NCBI GenBank assembly: GCA_019843655.1
Contig: JACDQD010000104.1
Location: 1,116,001 to 1,180,000, forward strand
Reading direction: 5' to 3'
Source of the DNA: Lethocerus indicus
Lineage: Eukaryota; Arthropoda; Insecta; Hemiptera; Belostomatidae
DNA: 64,000 bases
Within the stretch, counting starts at the first letter, position 1. Each line of letters begins with the position of its first letter. The position numbers and the translations under genes were made by a program. The notes under the pieces are model-generated. The model did no database searches and was not told where the DNA came from. It worked only from the letters and a program-made list of their open reading frames with translations. Positions 24,246 to 37,798 of the stretch are shown here, one piece after another.

Positions 24246-27180
24246 GGTATATTGACAGAGTGAGGTAGTGTAGGTACGCGGGCCAGTGTATGTGTGTGTG
24301 TGAGCGGTAGTACAACTCGTTGTGGGGCATTGTGGGTGGTGATTGGGGGGTAGATTCTTGACCGCAAACAAACGTTGCAGCCGCCTCCAAAAACAAACCT
24401 CCCCCTCGGAGGCGGGTTGAGGCGGTCGGGCAGAGAAATATTTGATCTACAATTGCCCCACTTCGACCCGGCCACTCGGGCGGTGGCCATTGTAGTCTCA
24501 AGGATCAGTAAACCGACGTGCATTTAATTTATTGTGCGGTCCTCGCTGGAGAGGATTCGACCGGCGTGAAATCGCGTGAAACTCCGCCGAAACGGCCCCG
24601 GCTAGCGGCCAGTCTGAATTGTTCAATTAACGGATTGGTAAACAGGTAATTAATGAATGAATAATGCCTATAAATTAGTACGATGTAATTCGTTGGAAGG
24701 TATTAAACGTTTTATTTTATGACCGAACGTAATTTACATCGCAGAAAATGAAGAAATAGGATTCAACCTAAATGAAAATTAATTTTGATTTTATTAAAGG
24801 TGGTAACAGGTCACTATTCCATTTTAAACAATATCCCATGCAAGGTTGCCTAATGAAAAATTAAATTGCTAAATCTAACAATGCTTAACAATTAATTTTG
24901 AATTCATCACCACTTACTTGGAAAGTCGAACACTATCGGAACGATAAGGTTCAGCTATTGTAAAGTATTACCGCTACAATTCAGGCGTCGTGAAATCACA
25001 AGAGGAAGTGCATTCTGCCCCAGAGCTATCCAGATTATTGCGATGAACCGGTGGAGACTTGGGCTTAAGGGCTGTGGCCGGGTAGGGGCGGGGGATAGGT
25101 TACAATAATTTAGAAAGATAAAGACCGACCTAAAAGTAAACAGATCGTTGAGACTATCTTTAAATAAGTGGGTTAATGGCCGAAGATATGAGGAGACTAA
25201 TGTTAAAAGGATTTCCCTGCTGGACGGTTATGACTCCTTTCCACGAACAACCACTTACCGCCGATGATATATTATAAATAATTGAGACTTTTAATTTTAT
25301 ACCGAAAAAATCAGAATGCGGGAGATTTGCATACGATAATATATTAAGTGTTATTTAGAATGTGGTATTATTAAAAGAATAATTTTCCTTCCCGACCCGC
25401 ATTCAAAAATCAATCCTCAAGCACATATTTTTGTAGTCGTTCACAAATTTCACATTTAGACAATTTCCTACAACAAATATTCAAGAGTAAATTATATTTC
25501 TGAAACTTCTATACAGAACTATATTTCTGTACATCAAATAGTACCACTTTCGTTGGCAAGATTAACTTTCCAGGAAAATAATAACAATCTTATTGGTAAT
25601 CCGAAAATAAAAGCCTTACAATAAATCGGTCTAGCATGGGACAAATAAACTGAAAGGACAAATGATGTGATATTCTGAGTGGTGCTTTTTTTGTAATTTA
25701 AAACATTAAATTCTCGCCTCGGTACCCTATTCAGATGCCGTGCAGAGGATCGGGCGACTCGAACGGAAACGAAAAGGTTAAAAAAGCCAGGCAATTTAAA
25801 TCTGCCAACAGTACCGGGCGCTAAAACTGTGAACGAAACTGCGCAAACTGTGATATAGGTCTGAGAAAAAGAGAGCGCGAAGCCTGATTGGAGAGGGCCG
25901 GAAAGCCTAGGCGAGAAGGGGGCGGCGCTGGGTGTCATCTGCGTGTCGGGCGGGTTTTAATCAATTTGGCGGTGTGATAAGCGCTGAAACCGGCACAACG
26001 GCTTTCTCTATGATTGATAGCCGGCCAGAGTTCGCGTGATCACAACCAAGACACCAAGACTGCTGGTCCTAACGGCCTTTTAATAGACCCTCAACAATTC
26101 CTCACCAACATGTATTAGAAAATCTCTACAAATCGGCCAAAAGACAGCTTCCCTTAAAATTGCTTCTTGTAAAGGGACGTTTATAATCTTATAAGTAATT
26201 ACACGCAAAGCTCAGTGTTTAGTTTCTGTGTGTCTTTGCTCACCCTATCTTACAATTAGGCCGACAGCCTTCACAAAATTTACAAACAATAATATTAACT
26301 CGAATTCAACCACTCCCGTACAATTGACTCAATTGATTGACAGAAACAGAATATTCAACAGAGGTTTCTAATTTCGCAAATTCTTCATTCGAAACACGGA
26401 GAAAGGGGAATTCTATTCCATTGTTTACAGCACAATCGCACTCAAACCCGGCCCACGCCCATTCGAATTTTTCCTCGGGCTGTAAAAATCCGCAACCGAT
26501 TTCCCAATACTAGAGATTAAGTCATACAATATTCACGGCAGTTCGGATCCGTCGGTATTCAGGTCGAGCTGCACTTCGCAGATCAAGACGGAAGGTAGAA
26601 GCCCGGGTGGCCCCACTTCCTTTGAGCGTTCCCCCTCCTCCCCTATATATGATAATTTAATAAATTTTGCACACCTGGCTGACAGAAAAGCCAATATCAA
26701 ATTCAATAAGCCTGACCCCTAAGTAAGCACGAGTTTTGTTCCGTTTCCCAAAATTACATTTACATGCAAAGAGTTTTCCGGTTCCGCTGTGTACAGAAAT
26801 ACCATCACAGCGTTCGGAAGGTTCGCATAAATAGAGTTTCAAGAAATTTAAGAGACGCTGCATTGATCTATTTATGCCCTTCGTATTTGATATTAGTAAT
26901 AACGGTTAATTCGTTCTCATATATGAGTAACGTGATTACGTTATAGGAAAAAATTAGTTTTATGTTAGTGTACGTGAATTTATATTTATGACAATAACTT
27001 CATACGTTTGTTAGATCGTATGATGTTATTATCCCAACGGGACCGATGGGTTCGAAAAACGGTCAGATAAGAATTTAATTCGTTGCTCGTCATTAATTAA
27101 TTGTGAACTCACCCGTGGAAGTCGGTGGGTATAAGTAACAAAAAAAATGGCGTCTAAGTAATTCTAGAGTAGTCGCTCCA
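24246..27180. other. Mostly AT-rich non-coding stretch
   Basis: GC-richer patches at about 24340-24610 and 25720-26000. The longest frame is 134 codons (25534-25938, minus) with no recognised domain. No RNA gene or long repeat is found. Confidence 0.5.
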
Positions 27181-28540
27181 AGGTGCAATTAACGGGGAGG
27201 CCCACCGTTGGAGGGACGTGGAGGTTGAGTTGACGTGGCCCGACTTAAATTTCTAATGGGACCCCCAGGTATGGGCCCCGAAGTAGGGCATTGAGCCGGA
27301 AGCGCGGGCCGAGCATTGGCCGGCCGGCCACTACTAATGGCCCTTGTCCGGGGGTTCGGCCAACTCCCATTAGTCGATTCGCAGGGCCAATAAATAGTAA
27401 TCACGAGGCCCCCGTGTAAAACAGAGGGCTCACGATCGGAGGCTGCCGATTGCCCAAGCCGTAACGGGGGCCGCCCGAAGAGGTTTTGAAATTTTAAAAT
27501 CTCGGCCCATCTCTATGGCCAATTGTCAAGTTATGATCTGATTCAGGAATACAAAGTAAAGCACCTACGGGTTTGTCACACGGTCTGAAACACACCACAA
27601 AGCACGATTAATTAGATTTCGGTTGGTTTACATTTAATAATTTGGACTCTATAAAATGGATGCCTCTATAAATCACTTAATATCATTTTATTTATAAAGG
27701 CCCGGGCCTCCTTCTTCCTTCAAACACGTAATCTACCCTGCACGTTCCATCGAATCCAGGGAGTGGCGAGAAAGGAAATAAGGAGGCAATAAATTGAAAG
27801 AATTTCAATATTCAAAAGCGGTAGGAAACAATTTATAGATATTTTTTTTGTTTTAAAACGCATTACTCCCGCACATATTTCCCCGGCCGTTGCGGGCTGA
27901 AATATCGCCGTATATGCGTGGCGGGACGGGGAACATGATTCATCTCCGGCTTTGGTCTAAACTTATAGGAGAGCGGAAACAAATTTGAGTCTCGTGCTCT
28001 GACCGTCATTAATTTCATTTTTCCCCAAGCCGCGGGCCTCGCCAAAAAAAAGAAGGGCCACTTTCAATAAGACAAATTTCCGGCGACCGACAATTTCAAA
28101 TGAAGAAAAATTCAACCCTTTTTTCCCTTTGTTTTTTAATCCTTTACTACACTGAAAAATATCGTTGACACGTCCGAAAAGTAGCTTGAACGGGATATTC
28201 TATTCATTCCCCAGTGTTATTAACGAATTTTGAGCGTTTCTTTTTTGACCGTATCATGTTACACTCTGAAAATTCAAGCTCGGTTGAAAGTAACGAGTGA
28301 TATCCTTATTATTACCTGTATCCCTGACCTAAACGGGACATGTCATTCACGCGCGAACACGCCACCCGGGTACCTGAAACAGCCATGATTAGCCACAATT
28401 TATAATAATCTTCAAATAATGTTTATTTGTAACACTACAAATTACCGTGCATATACCAGTCTAATTTTTTTTATTGTTCCCTTTATTGTTGCTTCCCTAC
28501 GAAAACATGTGCTGAAGGTTTTCTGTTATCGCTACGGTCC
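27181..28540. other. GC block followed by AT-rich stretch
   Basis: 27181-27500 is GC-rich, with ggccggccggcc-type words near 27317; the remainder is AT-rich with an A-run at 28043-28050. No gene is identified. Confidence 0.5.
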
Positions 28541-28699
28541 TTTAGGGTGGCCGGGGGGTAGTCGGGTCCCGCTAACATTGTATGTACGGGGGTTGTGGTA
28601 AAACAACGGTTTTTGGACAGAGGGTCCGACGAGAGCATTTGGAATAATGAATATTTGAAGGACTGGAAGTGAATGGGAACATACGGGAGGTGTTTCGTT

Positions 28700-28717
28700 G
28701 GGTGTGGGAGGGGAGGG
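28700..28717 (+). other. Short-loop G-quadruplex motif
   Basis: G-runs at 28700-28702, 28706-28708, 28710-28713 and 28715-28717 are separated by loops of 3, 1 and 1 nt. This is a canonical four-run quadruplex pattern within a GC block (about 28541-28930). Confidence 0.8.
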
Positions 28718-28899
28718 TTGCCTTTGCGGGGGCAGGAAATTGCGTCCGGCTTGATGCTGGGGGCTGGCGGCCTCCACCCTCACCAACTTCTTGGGGGCCC
28801 TCTCGCACTAAAGTGTCTGCGCCCACCGCTCCTTAATCTTGCCTTATTGCTGCAGTCCTGGCTTCCCCCACGAGCAGTAAAACCCTGGCCAAACCCCAC

Positions 28900-29142
28900 G
28901 TGTTTTTACGGCCCGGAGGCCGACGTATGCCGTTTTGCAACGAGAACCAAATATGCAAGTCCAGTGGAAAACCGGTATGTGACGAAAAATTCAATTTATG
29001 TCAACTGCATCAGCATTGCAGTTTCCTAAAAGTTTTGCGAAAGTATTACCCTCAACACTGCCTGGAGTTTGGTATTTTAACTTTAAATTCTGAACTAATT
29101 TGCTCTTCTTGCTGTCGGTTGCTCCCGGTGAGTTTCCGTTAG
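28900..29142 (+). other. Unassigned Cys-rich 80-codon open frame
   Basis: The predicted product has nine Cys in its central and C-terminal part (spacing C-x5-C-x7-C-x6-C-x5-C). This superficially recalls small disulphide-rich domains, but I cannot match it to a family. It contains dispersed-repeat copy B (28985-29077), whose counterpart at 23248 lacks two of the Cys, which argues against selection on the protein. A donor-like gtatgt word at 28976-28981 follows accg. Confidence 0.1.
28985..29077 (+). repeat. Dispersed repeat, copy B
   Basis: 50 bp at 90% identity to copy A (23248-23297), then a weaker match of gcctggagtttggta (29060-29074) to 23305-23318 beyond a roughly 18-bp length difference. 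Both copies lie in the same orientation, 5.7 kb apart. It is probably the remnant of a dispersed mobile or low-copy repeat. Confidence 0.7.
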
Positions 29143-30360
29143 GGAAAACCGTAATCCCCTTTTCCGGGGATAGTGAAACGCTGGGAAAACATGATTTTAA
29201 ACAATAGAAAATAATAAAGAGAACGTACAAAATCAATATTCGAAATCACGGGGACTAAACGCTGAATGGCAATACACGGGAGTCGTACCAGTTTAGTATC
29301 ACAAAGCGCCGTTCATTTCCTCGTACCCGAGCAAAGCAGCCTATCCCTGTCCCGCCACGTGGAGGCGTTGCGTTCGCCTCTATTGACGGTGGGTCATGAC
29401 GAGAACTGCCAGTAATGCTTCCGGACGTGATATCTACATAAATATGAAGTCATTTAATGAAAATATTCCGTTCCGCCACCTGGATACGAACCCGATTTTA
29501 CGCCAACCACAATCCTGGTTAAACTTGGAATTCTCTTTCCATTACCTAAATAATCCGTTCCAATTATGTGTGGGGAATTCGGCCACTTTCTATTTGAGAC
29601 AGGCACCATTTTAAACTGTAAATGCGAATATCCAACATTCGTCTTTCCCGCTAAGGCACGTCCAAGAAGCGTTCACTGTTCAATCTACCGATGCACCGGA
29701 AATCCGAGCACAATAACTCACAAAATAGTAGCTGCCCTAGTTAATTTCCGATTCTTTTCCCTTCAGCCCCGGGACCGCAGAAGGCCTGGAGATATCGGGC
29801 CGGTGGATCGCCGGATAAGAGCGTTTAACGCCCCGGGCTGGGCTTTTAAAACAGACCACTTTACGATAGCGGATAGAGAACGGGACTGTTAATTCTTCCG
29901 GACGCCTTTTTCAGACTTAAAACGCAATATTGTTGTGTTAAGTTACCCAACTCCGGGTAATTGGTGGAAGATAAAGACTGTGAAGAATGCCCGGTTACCG
30001 TGCCGGTTGACAATAGTGCGCTCCACTCGGTCCCACCGCAATTCTCCTTTAAATAGCTTTAAATCGATCCCAAACCCTCTCTCATCCGGCAGATTGATTT
30101 TATCCGTCGCAAGAATCTGGTTGTCGGGTTCATTGTTTGTAATAATTATTTTTTCATTTTACGTGTAGTTTTTAGTAGGAAGTCCAAGTCTGTGGGGCTA
30201 TGCTAACTAAAATACACTTAAAGGGATCCAATAACTCAGAGGATCCTGTAGGGTACAGAAGCGTTTTTGTGAGAGGAAGAGGGAGAGAAGTTGGATCGGT
30301 GATGAATCGACTGCTAGCCCTCATAACGCAAGATTCCCTAAGAGCTCAATCAGACCTTGA
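29143..30360. other. Non-coding stretch with GC-richer parts
   Basis: GC-richer near 29331-29400 and 29760-29850. A 6-bp hairpin (atcccc, 29154-29159 with 29166-29171) is present. Plus-strand frames of 72, 108, 77 and 101 codons follow one another between 29396 and 30505 without shared phase, domain or convincing splice signals. Confidence 0.45.
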
Positions 30361-30900
30361 TCACTTAAAAGCACCCACTCCTCTCTCGGCCCCGCGCCCG
30401 ACTCCTTCTCCTCCTGTTCCGGCTCTCGCACAGTCATCTATTTCCGGTCGATCATTTATTAAATTCAATTTGGCCGTTGCGTGGTGCCGGGGAGGGCGAG
30501 GGTAGACGGTTTGTTCTATAGAATAAACTGGAAGCCGATACATTTATAATAAATGTCTGTTGGCGGCGGGATGTTGTGGGGAGGTTAATAGTCGGAGAGG
30601 GGGGGGGTCCCTTACCCTTAACCGATCGCTCTTATTTATTTCCCACCTGCTCAATTTGCAAGGGGGCGGAGGGGGCCCGGCGCCCCCTCGGGCTTCCACA
30701 ACGCTCCCTCGGGAGGCTCCAATTTCTTTTTCGGGGGGGTTCATCCTACCCCTCCCACGACTAACAATGCGTATCACGTAACGCTCGCGGGGGACTACCC
30801 AATTTTTAAAATGTCCCGCTCCCTCGCGCCTATTGACTTTTTAAAAAATCGCCCCTTTTGTACCTAGGTGCCACTGCCGCCGACCTCAACGCTAACAGCG
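30361..30900. other. GC-rich CpG block
   Basis: Dense GC sequence with a 9-nt G-run near 30599-30607 and several C-runs. Overlapping frames of 60-77 codons occur on both strands at once, a composition effect. Confidence 0.5.
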
Positions 30901-33240
30901 GGTAAAACCTTTCCGTGCAGAGCTATTTTATTTTACGTACCTAAAATCTCAATTATAACACTATTCGCGTGGAAAAAATAAAAATTATTATTATCTACAA
31001 TTTTGGAATATTCTATGGAATTAACTATGAAATTTTAAGTATTTTTTAATCCGGAGTCATAACCGAAGCAAAAATTACCTAAAATTGTTCATATATTAAC
31101 CTAACCCTACTCTAACTGTTTACTCTGTGTTGCTGTCGAAGTAGTTCCTGCAATTTATGTCATATTGCGGAAGAGGTGTAGATTATTTAAATTCTGCAGC
31201 TAATCAAGAAAATAGTCGGTTTTGTCTAAAGAACGATTTTTACAGTAGTTTTGTAGTATTCTACTGGAGATATTAATTTTCGCATAATTTTTACTCATAA
31301 TATATAAAAACAGAGCCGGAATAATTAAGAAATATTTTCCAAAGCAATAATTCGGAGCCTATCGAAATATTTTGATTTATTTCTGTTGGTAATTGAGAAT
31401 TATCCTTAATCCAGTATATTGATTGTCAGAATTTTGACGTATTTTCTGAAATACTCTCAGGAATGAAAAATCCCCAGGGGACTAAGATCGCTTAAACCTG
31501 TCCGTTTCTCTCATATGTGGGTTTTGCTGGGCGTCCATGCGAACCGCGGTCCGCTCGTCTGTCAAATTGGTTTAGAATAAGCCGGCTCTGATTAGGCCAC
31601 CTCACTCCTGGAGTTAAGAGATAGTCAGCCCACTTCTCCACACCTATTTTTCAGCCGCAAATAGAATATGTCAACATTCTGCTTCCACAAATTGTTGAGA
31701 ATATTCCTTAATAGGAGGTTTTGAACCGATTTTGAAAAAATGCAGTAAAAATAATGTATTAGTAATAACAATTCCCATTATTACTATTGTTTAATTATTG
31801 TACGAACTGAGAACAATCAAATATTCATCCATATATCAAGCTGCCTATTCATGCTCACTAATTTCATGATACCTCTTTTAATATATATCATAGAAAGAGC
31901 TCTTTTACTGATTGAAAAATTGCATATGTGCACACATTTTTCAACTAATTTACTATAAATAACACCCGAATAATTAACTGAACGTATCAGAAATACAGGT
32001 TCGCTTAAATTACCGATGCGGTTATTTTTAGGGCTACCATTATACATTAATTAGAAATTTAATATTAAAATAAAAGGTTTATACATATCAAAATGTGGAT
32101 TGACAAAAATAATTCTACGGTTTACGGCGCGGCGTGATACTAAACGCCCGACCAATGTGAAATGCGGGTTTACCTATGTCATACGCCGTAATCATACACG
32201 GAACTAATCTCTAGAGTCAAAAAACGATGGTCTGTTTTTTCTCATACATTCTTACATTTAAAAATAGAATGTACTTATGTACTTGTTCTTCATGTATTAA
32301 TATCAATGTAACAATGTTTTCCATATGATTCCATAAACTCGAGTCCAAAATATTTTCGTGTGAAAAAATTCAATTGTGTTTATTAAAATAAGATACAGAA
32401 TTAATTAACATAATTAAATAAATTGTAGCAATGTATGTTTAAGTTGCTATAAATGAAAAATTTATTTCAGTTCTACCTTAGTAATACAAAAAAAACAAGT
32501 AGAACATAAAATGACTCAAATATTTGGGAATTCTGTATCTCAAATATAGTTTCCACGTCTAGGAATCAATTCTAATAATACTTCAGAATATTCATTTTTG
32601 GCAGTTCGCGAAATATCATTGCGAATATGAAACATTCGCATGATGTTGGTAACCCACGTCTCATATATACTGAATTTCTTCCCCTTTTGGCCTTTACTCA
32701 TTCAGTATAGTTTGTAGCTTGTGTAACACTATAACACATAAGTTGTGACCATATTCTATAGCCGACCATGTATGTTCTACCGCACCGTTCAATTGGATTC
32801 CTCTTCTTTTCATTCAAAAATATTGTTTAGTGCAAACAAAGGCTGGATTCCTCACGTTCAGGGGGAGTGGTGCCGTTTGAACAGGACGGGGCATAAAAAT
32901 TCGCGGAACCTGCGTCCTCATATTGGGGAAGGATGAAAGGCGTTTTGGCGCTGTAGCGCGACCGAGAGGAAGATATTTTTCCTGTTGTCTGATTCACTTG
33001 TCTTTCTAATAGAATCTGTAGTCTATTAGGTGAAGTGTAAGGAAAATATGAGAATTATGGATTAGTAATTTATTATTCTGACAATCATTCAGAACCATAT
33101 TTCTTTAATTTTTAACTAGAAACATTTCAAATGCACATTTATTTGATCTCATAGTTGAGTTTTCCTTAGTATTCATAATCAGTCCATTTGGATGATGAAC
33201 ACTTATTTTCTCAAGTAATTAAAAGATTATATTAATTTTG
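30901..33240. other. AT-rich non-coding stretch
   Basis: Contains a 9-bp perfect inverted repeat tagtaataa (31760-31768 with 31778-31786) and an 8-bp one (tacattct, 32245-32252 with 32266-32273). No gene is recognised; the largest frame is 76 codons. Confidence 0.55.
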
Positions 33241-34672
33241 AACAACACTGGCGAATAACTCACCGTTGCAGTTGGTTTCGTTTCATATGTGTTCGGCCCG
33301 TTCGATAACCGGTCTCTGCTGAACAGAATAATGAACATCGGTTTTAGGGCCTGTATTCCGAGCGATCAAAAGCAAAAGTGGGGAGGCCTCTGCGTCGTCG
33401 ATATTGCGTCGTTTTCAAAGTCCGTTCTGCAAGCTCGTAAAAGTTTAAAAGCGCACTACACGCTCAGGCCGTTTAGCCTGCCGGGTTATTCACGAACGGC
33501 CGTACCTGAAATATTTAGTTTGAGCCGTAATCATAGTGCCGGCTAACGGCGGATATTGCCGATTTCCTGTCAGAAAAAAAATAAACTTTTTATTCACAGA
33601 TAACGTACATATTCATTAGTGGTGATATGCAAATGCAGTTCGTAATACCTTCCTTTTCCATAATTCATAATATCTGCAGTCACGTTTCACGACACATTTC
33701 TTTTGTTATATTTTTATCGGGAGCCGAAAGAAAATAACACGTTAGTCTTCCTCGCGTAGCGGAATAAATAAATCAAATTATAACGTAGATACATTAATCA
33801 TCTCCACGTGTACTGGCGTGGGACCGGCGTGCATGTGAAGAGCAACATGTGCCTCAAAAATCAATGTATAACAAGAGAGAAGCTTCCGCACTTACATTTC
33901 CAATTTGCATGCAATTATAACGCCCCACAACTTGTAAACCGACAGTTACGAAATTATCCTCCCGTATACTCAGAGGAGCGATAAACAGAATATTCAGTTA
34001 TTAAAGAGTACTTCAGTTATGGAGACCGACACTTTATAAATTATGAGATGACGGTCCCCCTGTTGTCTATTGATCACGTATCCCGATTATTAAACTGTAA
34101 GGACTTTTTCATGCCTTGAGTATTTACTAAAACCGTTATAATTATAAAAAGTAGCGTTATTGTGTATTTTACTATCTCTGTACAAGCTGGAGTGTGATAC
34201 AATATTACTCTGTTGTCATAAATCCGTTTTTTACGTGAAATATTGAGAAAATAAGTTTTCATAAATTAAATCTCATTTAAGCATATTTTTTTAAAATCCT
34301 GACTGGAATTTCGGGATAGCAACAACCCGAAATAAATATTTAATATGAGGTTGAAACTTCAGTAATGAGCTTAACGACGATCTTATTACATTTGATTAAT
34401 ACATATCGATATATTCGATTTATTTATGTATTATAATTATAATTCGAGTTACCCGATTTCAATTTGTAATAAATTACATACAACTCAGCATTCAGTTAAT
34501 TACCAAAAATTTTCATTTCGCTTAGAACATAACCTTATCGATAAGTCATGCTTGAAAATGTTCCTAACGCCTACATTCATCATCCTTTCCATTCTGGCTT
34601 CTTCATAGGTTTATATTGTATGTTTCTGCTAGCACAGGGAGGCAAGGTGCTCCAAAGTACCTCTATCATCAT
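33241..34672. other. Non-coding stretch
   Basis: A CpG-richer part at 33290-33550 carries an 85-codon plus-strand frame (33289-33546) with no recognised domain; the remainder is AT-rich. Confidence 0.5.
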
Positions 34673-35248
34673 TCATCTATTGCAGGGGTTGTAGGTGATT
34701 AGGTCGTAATAAGGAGGTAAGTGAAGCGTGAAAAGGCCAGAGGAGGCCTTCTTGATCCTGCCCCCTAAACGCGACCCAGCCTCCAACGCGTTAAACACGC
34801 CGCATACCTCGTTGCAGACGTCCCTACCTGCCTTATCAGGTATTTGCAGCCATATTCGTAATATAGCCAATTCGAAAGCGAAACAACGCAGGGAGGGGTC
34901 TCTTCCTGGAGTGGATGGGATAATGAAGAGGAGGCCGGGATTAATGCCGATCGGGGGTCTAGCGGTCCCCGTATATCGCCCCGCACATCCGTTTACCTTT
35001 TCATTAGGCCTCCAGGAGTGCTCCTTCAGTTCTACTCCAGGTTGGGATGGAATAGGGCGGATTTCAATTTCCGCAGCGGCCCCGCGCCCCGTTCCGGGAA
35101 CAACCCTCGGGGCTAATTGGCCAAAAGCAATAACCACCACCACGGGAGCAATAAGTTCCCAATTAAGTCGGCCCCGAATACGTTTCGATAATATCGCTTT
35201 AATGTCTCCCGGCGGGCTTAATTGATGACCCGGGAGACAATGGGACAA
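34673..35248 (-). other. Longest open frame, two-strand open GC block
   Basis: A 191-codon minus-strand frame that overlaps a 165-codon plus-strand frame (34728-35225). I recognise no domain in either. Long overlapping frames on both strands in a GC-rich block fit low stop frequency. A perfect splice-donor consensus (ag followed by gtaagt, at 34715-34722) precedes the plus frame, but the 32-nt segment between the nearest acceptor-like site and this donor has stops in all three phases. I do not call a gene. Confidence 0.12.
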
Positions 35249-35310
35249 ACGTTCGCCCCACGTTGAGCTTCACGACGACGCCGGAGGTGATTCACTCTTA
35301 CCGTTCTAGA

Positions 35311-37790
35311 CTCTGCTGACCCTTCTATAACGTGCCACCAGTACGTTACGTTTCACTAATGAATTGATGAGTTCGACCGTCCAATTAATATGTATGATAT
35401 GGAATAAAATGATTATAACAATATCTTTTATTCTAGCCGGAAAGGGCTTACCGATTATCTATCTCTTGACGATAAAAGAATAAAGGAGATAGTCCCACTA
35501 GGTAAAATACCACAAGTCAAAAAATATATTGTTACCAATACATTATAAATATATAGCCTAAACATAAATTTGTATCTTTATCATCGTGAATTAGACCAAA
35601 TATTCAATTACCATAACTCAATTACCATTGAGATAAAAATGGAATTTATTAAATAGCTCAACGTGCAATTTACAGCAGTAAACTGTTCTGATCCTTCAGC
35701 AAAAAGGATTCTCTTATAAAAAAAAGGTCTCGTTGTTTCGTGAGACAAATTCGCTGAATAAATCTAAATTGGCACTCGCTGAGGCAAAAATTCCTCGCAT
35801 ATTTTTCTCATATCACTTTCCAGGCCACACACACATAAAGGCGGCATATTTGATGATATATTTTATTCGCCGGTTTTCCCGCACCCCGACCACACAAACA
35901 TAAATCAGTTTTTCGCGCAGTCGAAAACACGTTTAATTCCACCACTACGTGCTAATAGAGCAGATGATAGAAAAGCCATTATACTAGTAGTTCTTGGACT
36001 CCAATGCCACAGTACGCAAACTGATTTATATCGATTATATCGACTGATTTATATTTATATTACAATAACTCTAAATTAGATCCACGATATTAATGAAGAT
36101 TAATATAGGAAGTCGTAAAGAAGACATTCTTTTGTTAGTGTGCTCGGGAGGGGACCACGTTATTCGAAGAGGGCCCGTGGGGAACGACCCCGCCCCCAGA
36201 GACGTGTAAACAACTCGGTTCTCGGCAATAAGTAAATCTCGATGACGGGGAACGAATTTAAATCGTAAATAAAACGGCGAATGAACGCCCCCTCCAGTGT
36301 TTTGAGCCCAGATTGAATTTGAGACCCAGTTGGAAAGGTTCGAAAAAAACATCGGTGCGTAATGCATTTTAAAAAGGCATTACTGCCAGGAGTTGCTTAT
36401 CGGCTTTATAAGTGGTGGGGCGCGAGTGGGGGTGCATAGCAAGTTGCATTAAGGGGGTAATTACGAGACCCCTAAGGGCTGGTCGAGCGCCGATCGATGT
36501 TCAGGGCATGGAATTTCAAGCCATCAGTTTTGAAGACTATAACGAACGACCCTGATATAACGTGATATTACTTTTAAAAACGATTAACGATTTTGTGGGA
36601 AGAACTGAAGAGAGAATGAACTAAAGAAGAAACTATTCATTCTATGGTGCACTTTAAAGTCGTTACCTGACTCTCAACAACAACATTTTTCATAATTATA
36701 TAACGCAAAATTACGAAACAAGTTTTATCATGAAAATTAATGTTTATTCTGTGATAGTTTATTACTATATCCCATATATACTGCTAACCGCTCGCAGAAC
36801 TGTAACGGAGGCTGTTACTACCGTCGATATAAAAGATATAAATTTGTATATGACCCAATCGAACGTTTGAATAAACGAGGAGGAACGAATTTATTTCGCT
36901 TTCTGCGGTCGCGATCAAAGGCTGGAGAAATGTCAAAGGCTTGACCCTCCCCCATATTACTACTAGTTCTTAAAGGAAGATGTGGCGAATATATTATTCC
37001 TTGTCGGAGGTGGTTCTTAACTGCGAATAAATTATTCAGAGAGAAATAATTTCCTAAAGTTCGATATAAATATAATATGACGTAATTGATCGAAATATTT
37101 CTGTTCTGTTAAATATTCGTTTGGGTGTATTACCTAAATTCGATTTTTATCTACTTCAATCAATTATGAATTTATCATATTTATTTAAACACCTAAATAA
37201 TTTCACAATCATAATAATGAATCTTTACTTCGTGTACTTGACTTTATTTTAAAAATAATAAAAGAAAGAGTACCTCGGCCATTTTATAAGAATAACATGT
37301 AATTATTAGATAATATATTATTTATTTTAACATTCTCGTTCTTGCCATCTTCTGGCTCATCTCCCCTCTCTCATCCTAGTTTCGGTAATATAATTATGAA
37401 CTTACGCACATTGGCTGACGATTAAGCATTCTGTTATCTTTGGAATCCATGAAAATGTAGAGATGAAGTGAGTAAGGAAAAAATATAATAAAATTAGTAG
37501 TGGAATATAATAACTATGTCCGTTATCACACAAAGTTTATAGTAGGTACAATTATAAAATAAAACGTTGGAAATCTAATAAAATTTGGTGGGAATAAATC
37601 CTGGAACGCAGAGGCATTGAGTTCATTACATTCAGGACTCGGTCAGGCAAGGATGGGTAAAGAACGACCCTTGGGCCCAGGGTGAGGTGTGGTCTTTGTG
37701 GGGTTTTGGCTAACCGCTGTGCCTTAACCTCGGCACCAATTTCATTTTGCCAATGAACCCTGCCAAATACCGTTAGCTTCCCTCTGCCTC
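35311..37790. other. Mostly AT-rich stretch with one GC block
   Basis: GC-rich at about 36121-36500. A 12-mer actgatttatat recurs at 36020-36031 and 36043-36054, a 23-nt period. AT-rich around 37190-37330. The largest frame is 98 codons (36071-36367, minus), with no domain. Confidence 0.5.
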
Positions 37791-37798
37791 ATTAGCTT

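Noticed and set aside
24049..24523. Three overlapping minus-strand frames of 82-150 codons
   Set aside because: They are translations of a purine-rich low-complexity tract (Ser/Leu/Pro/His-rich) and overlap in different phases.
31093..31110. Telomere-like taacctaaccct words
   Set aside because: Only about two units are present, with no tandem array.
34685..34716. Possible 32-nt micro-exon between an acceptor-like site and a perfect donor
   Set aside because: All three phases contain a stop, and nothing shows that it is transcribed.
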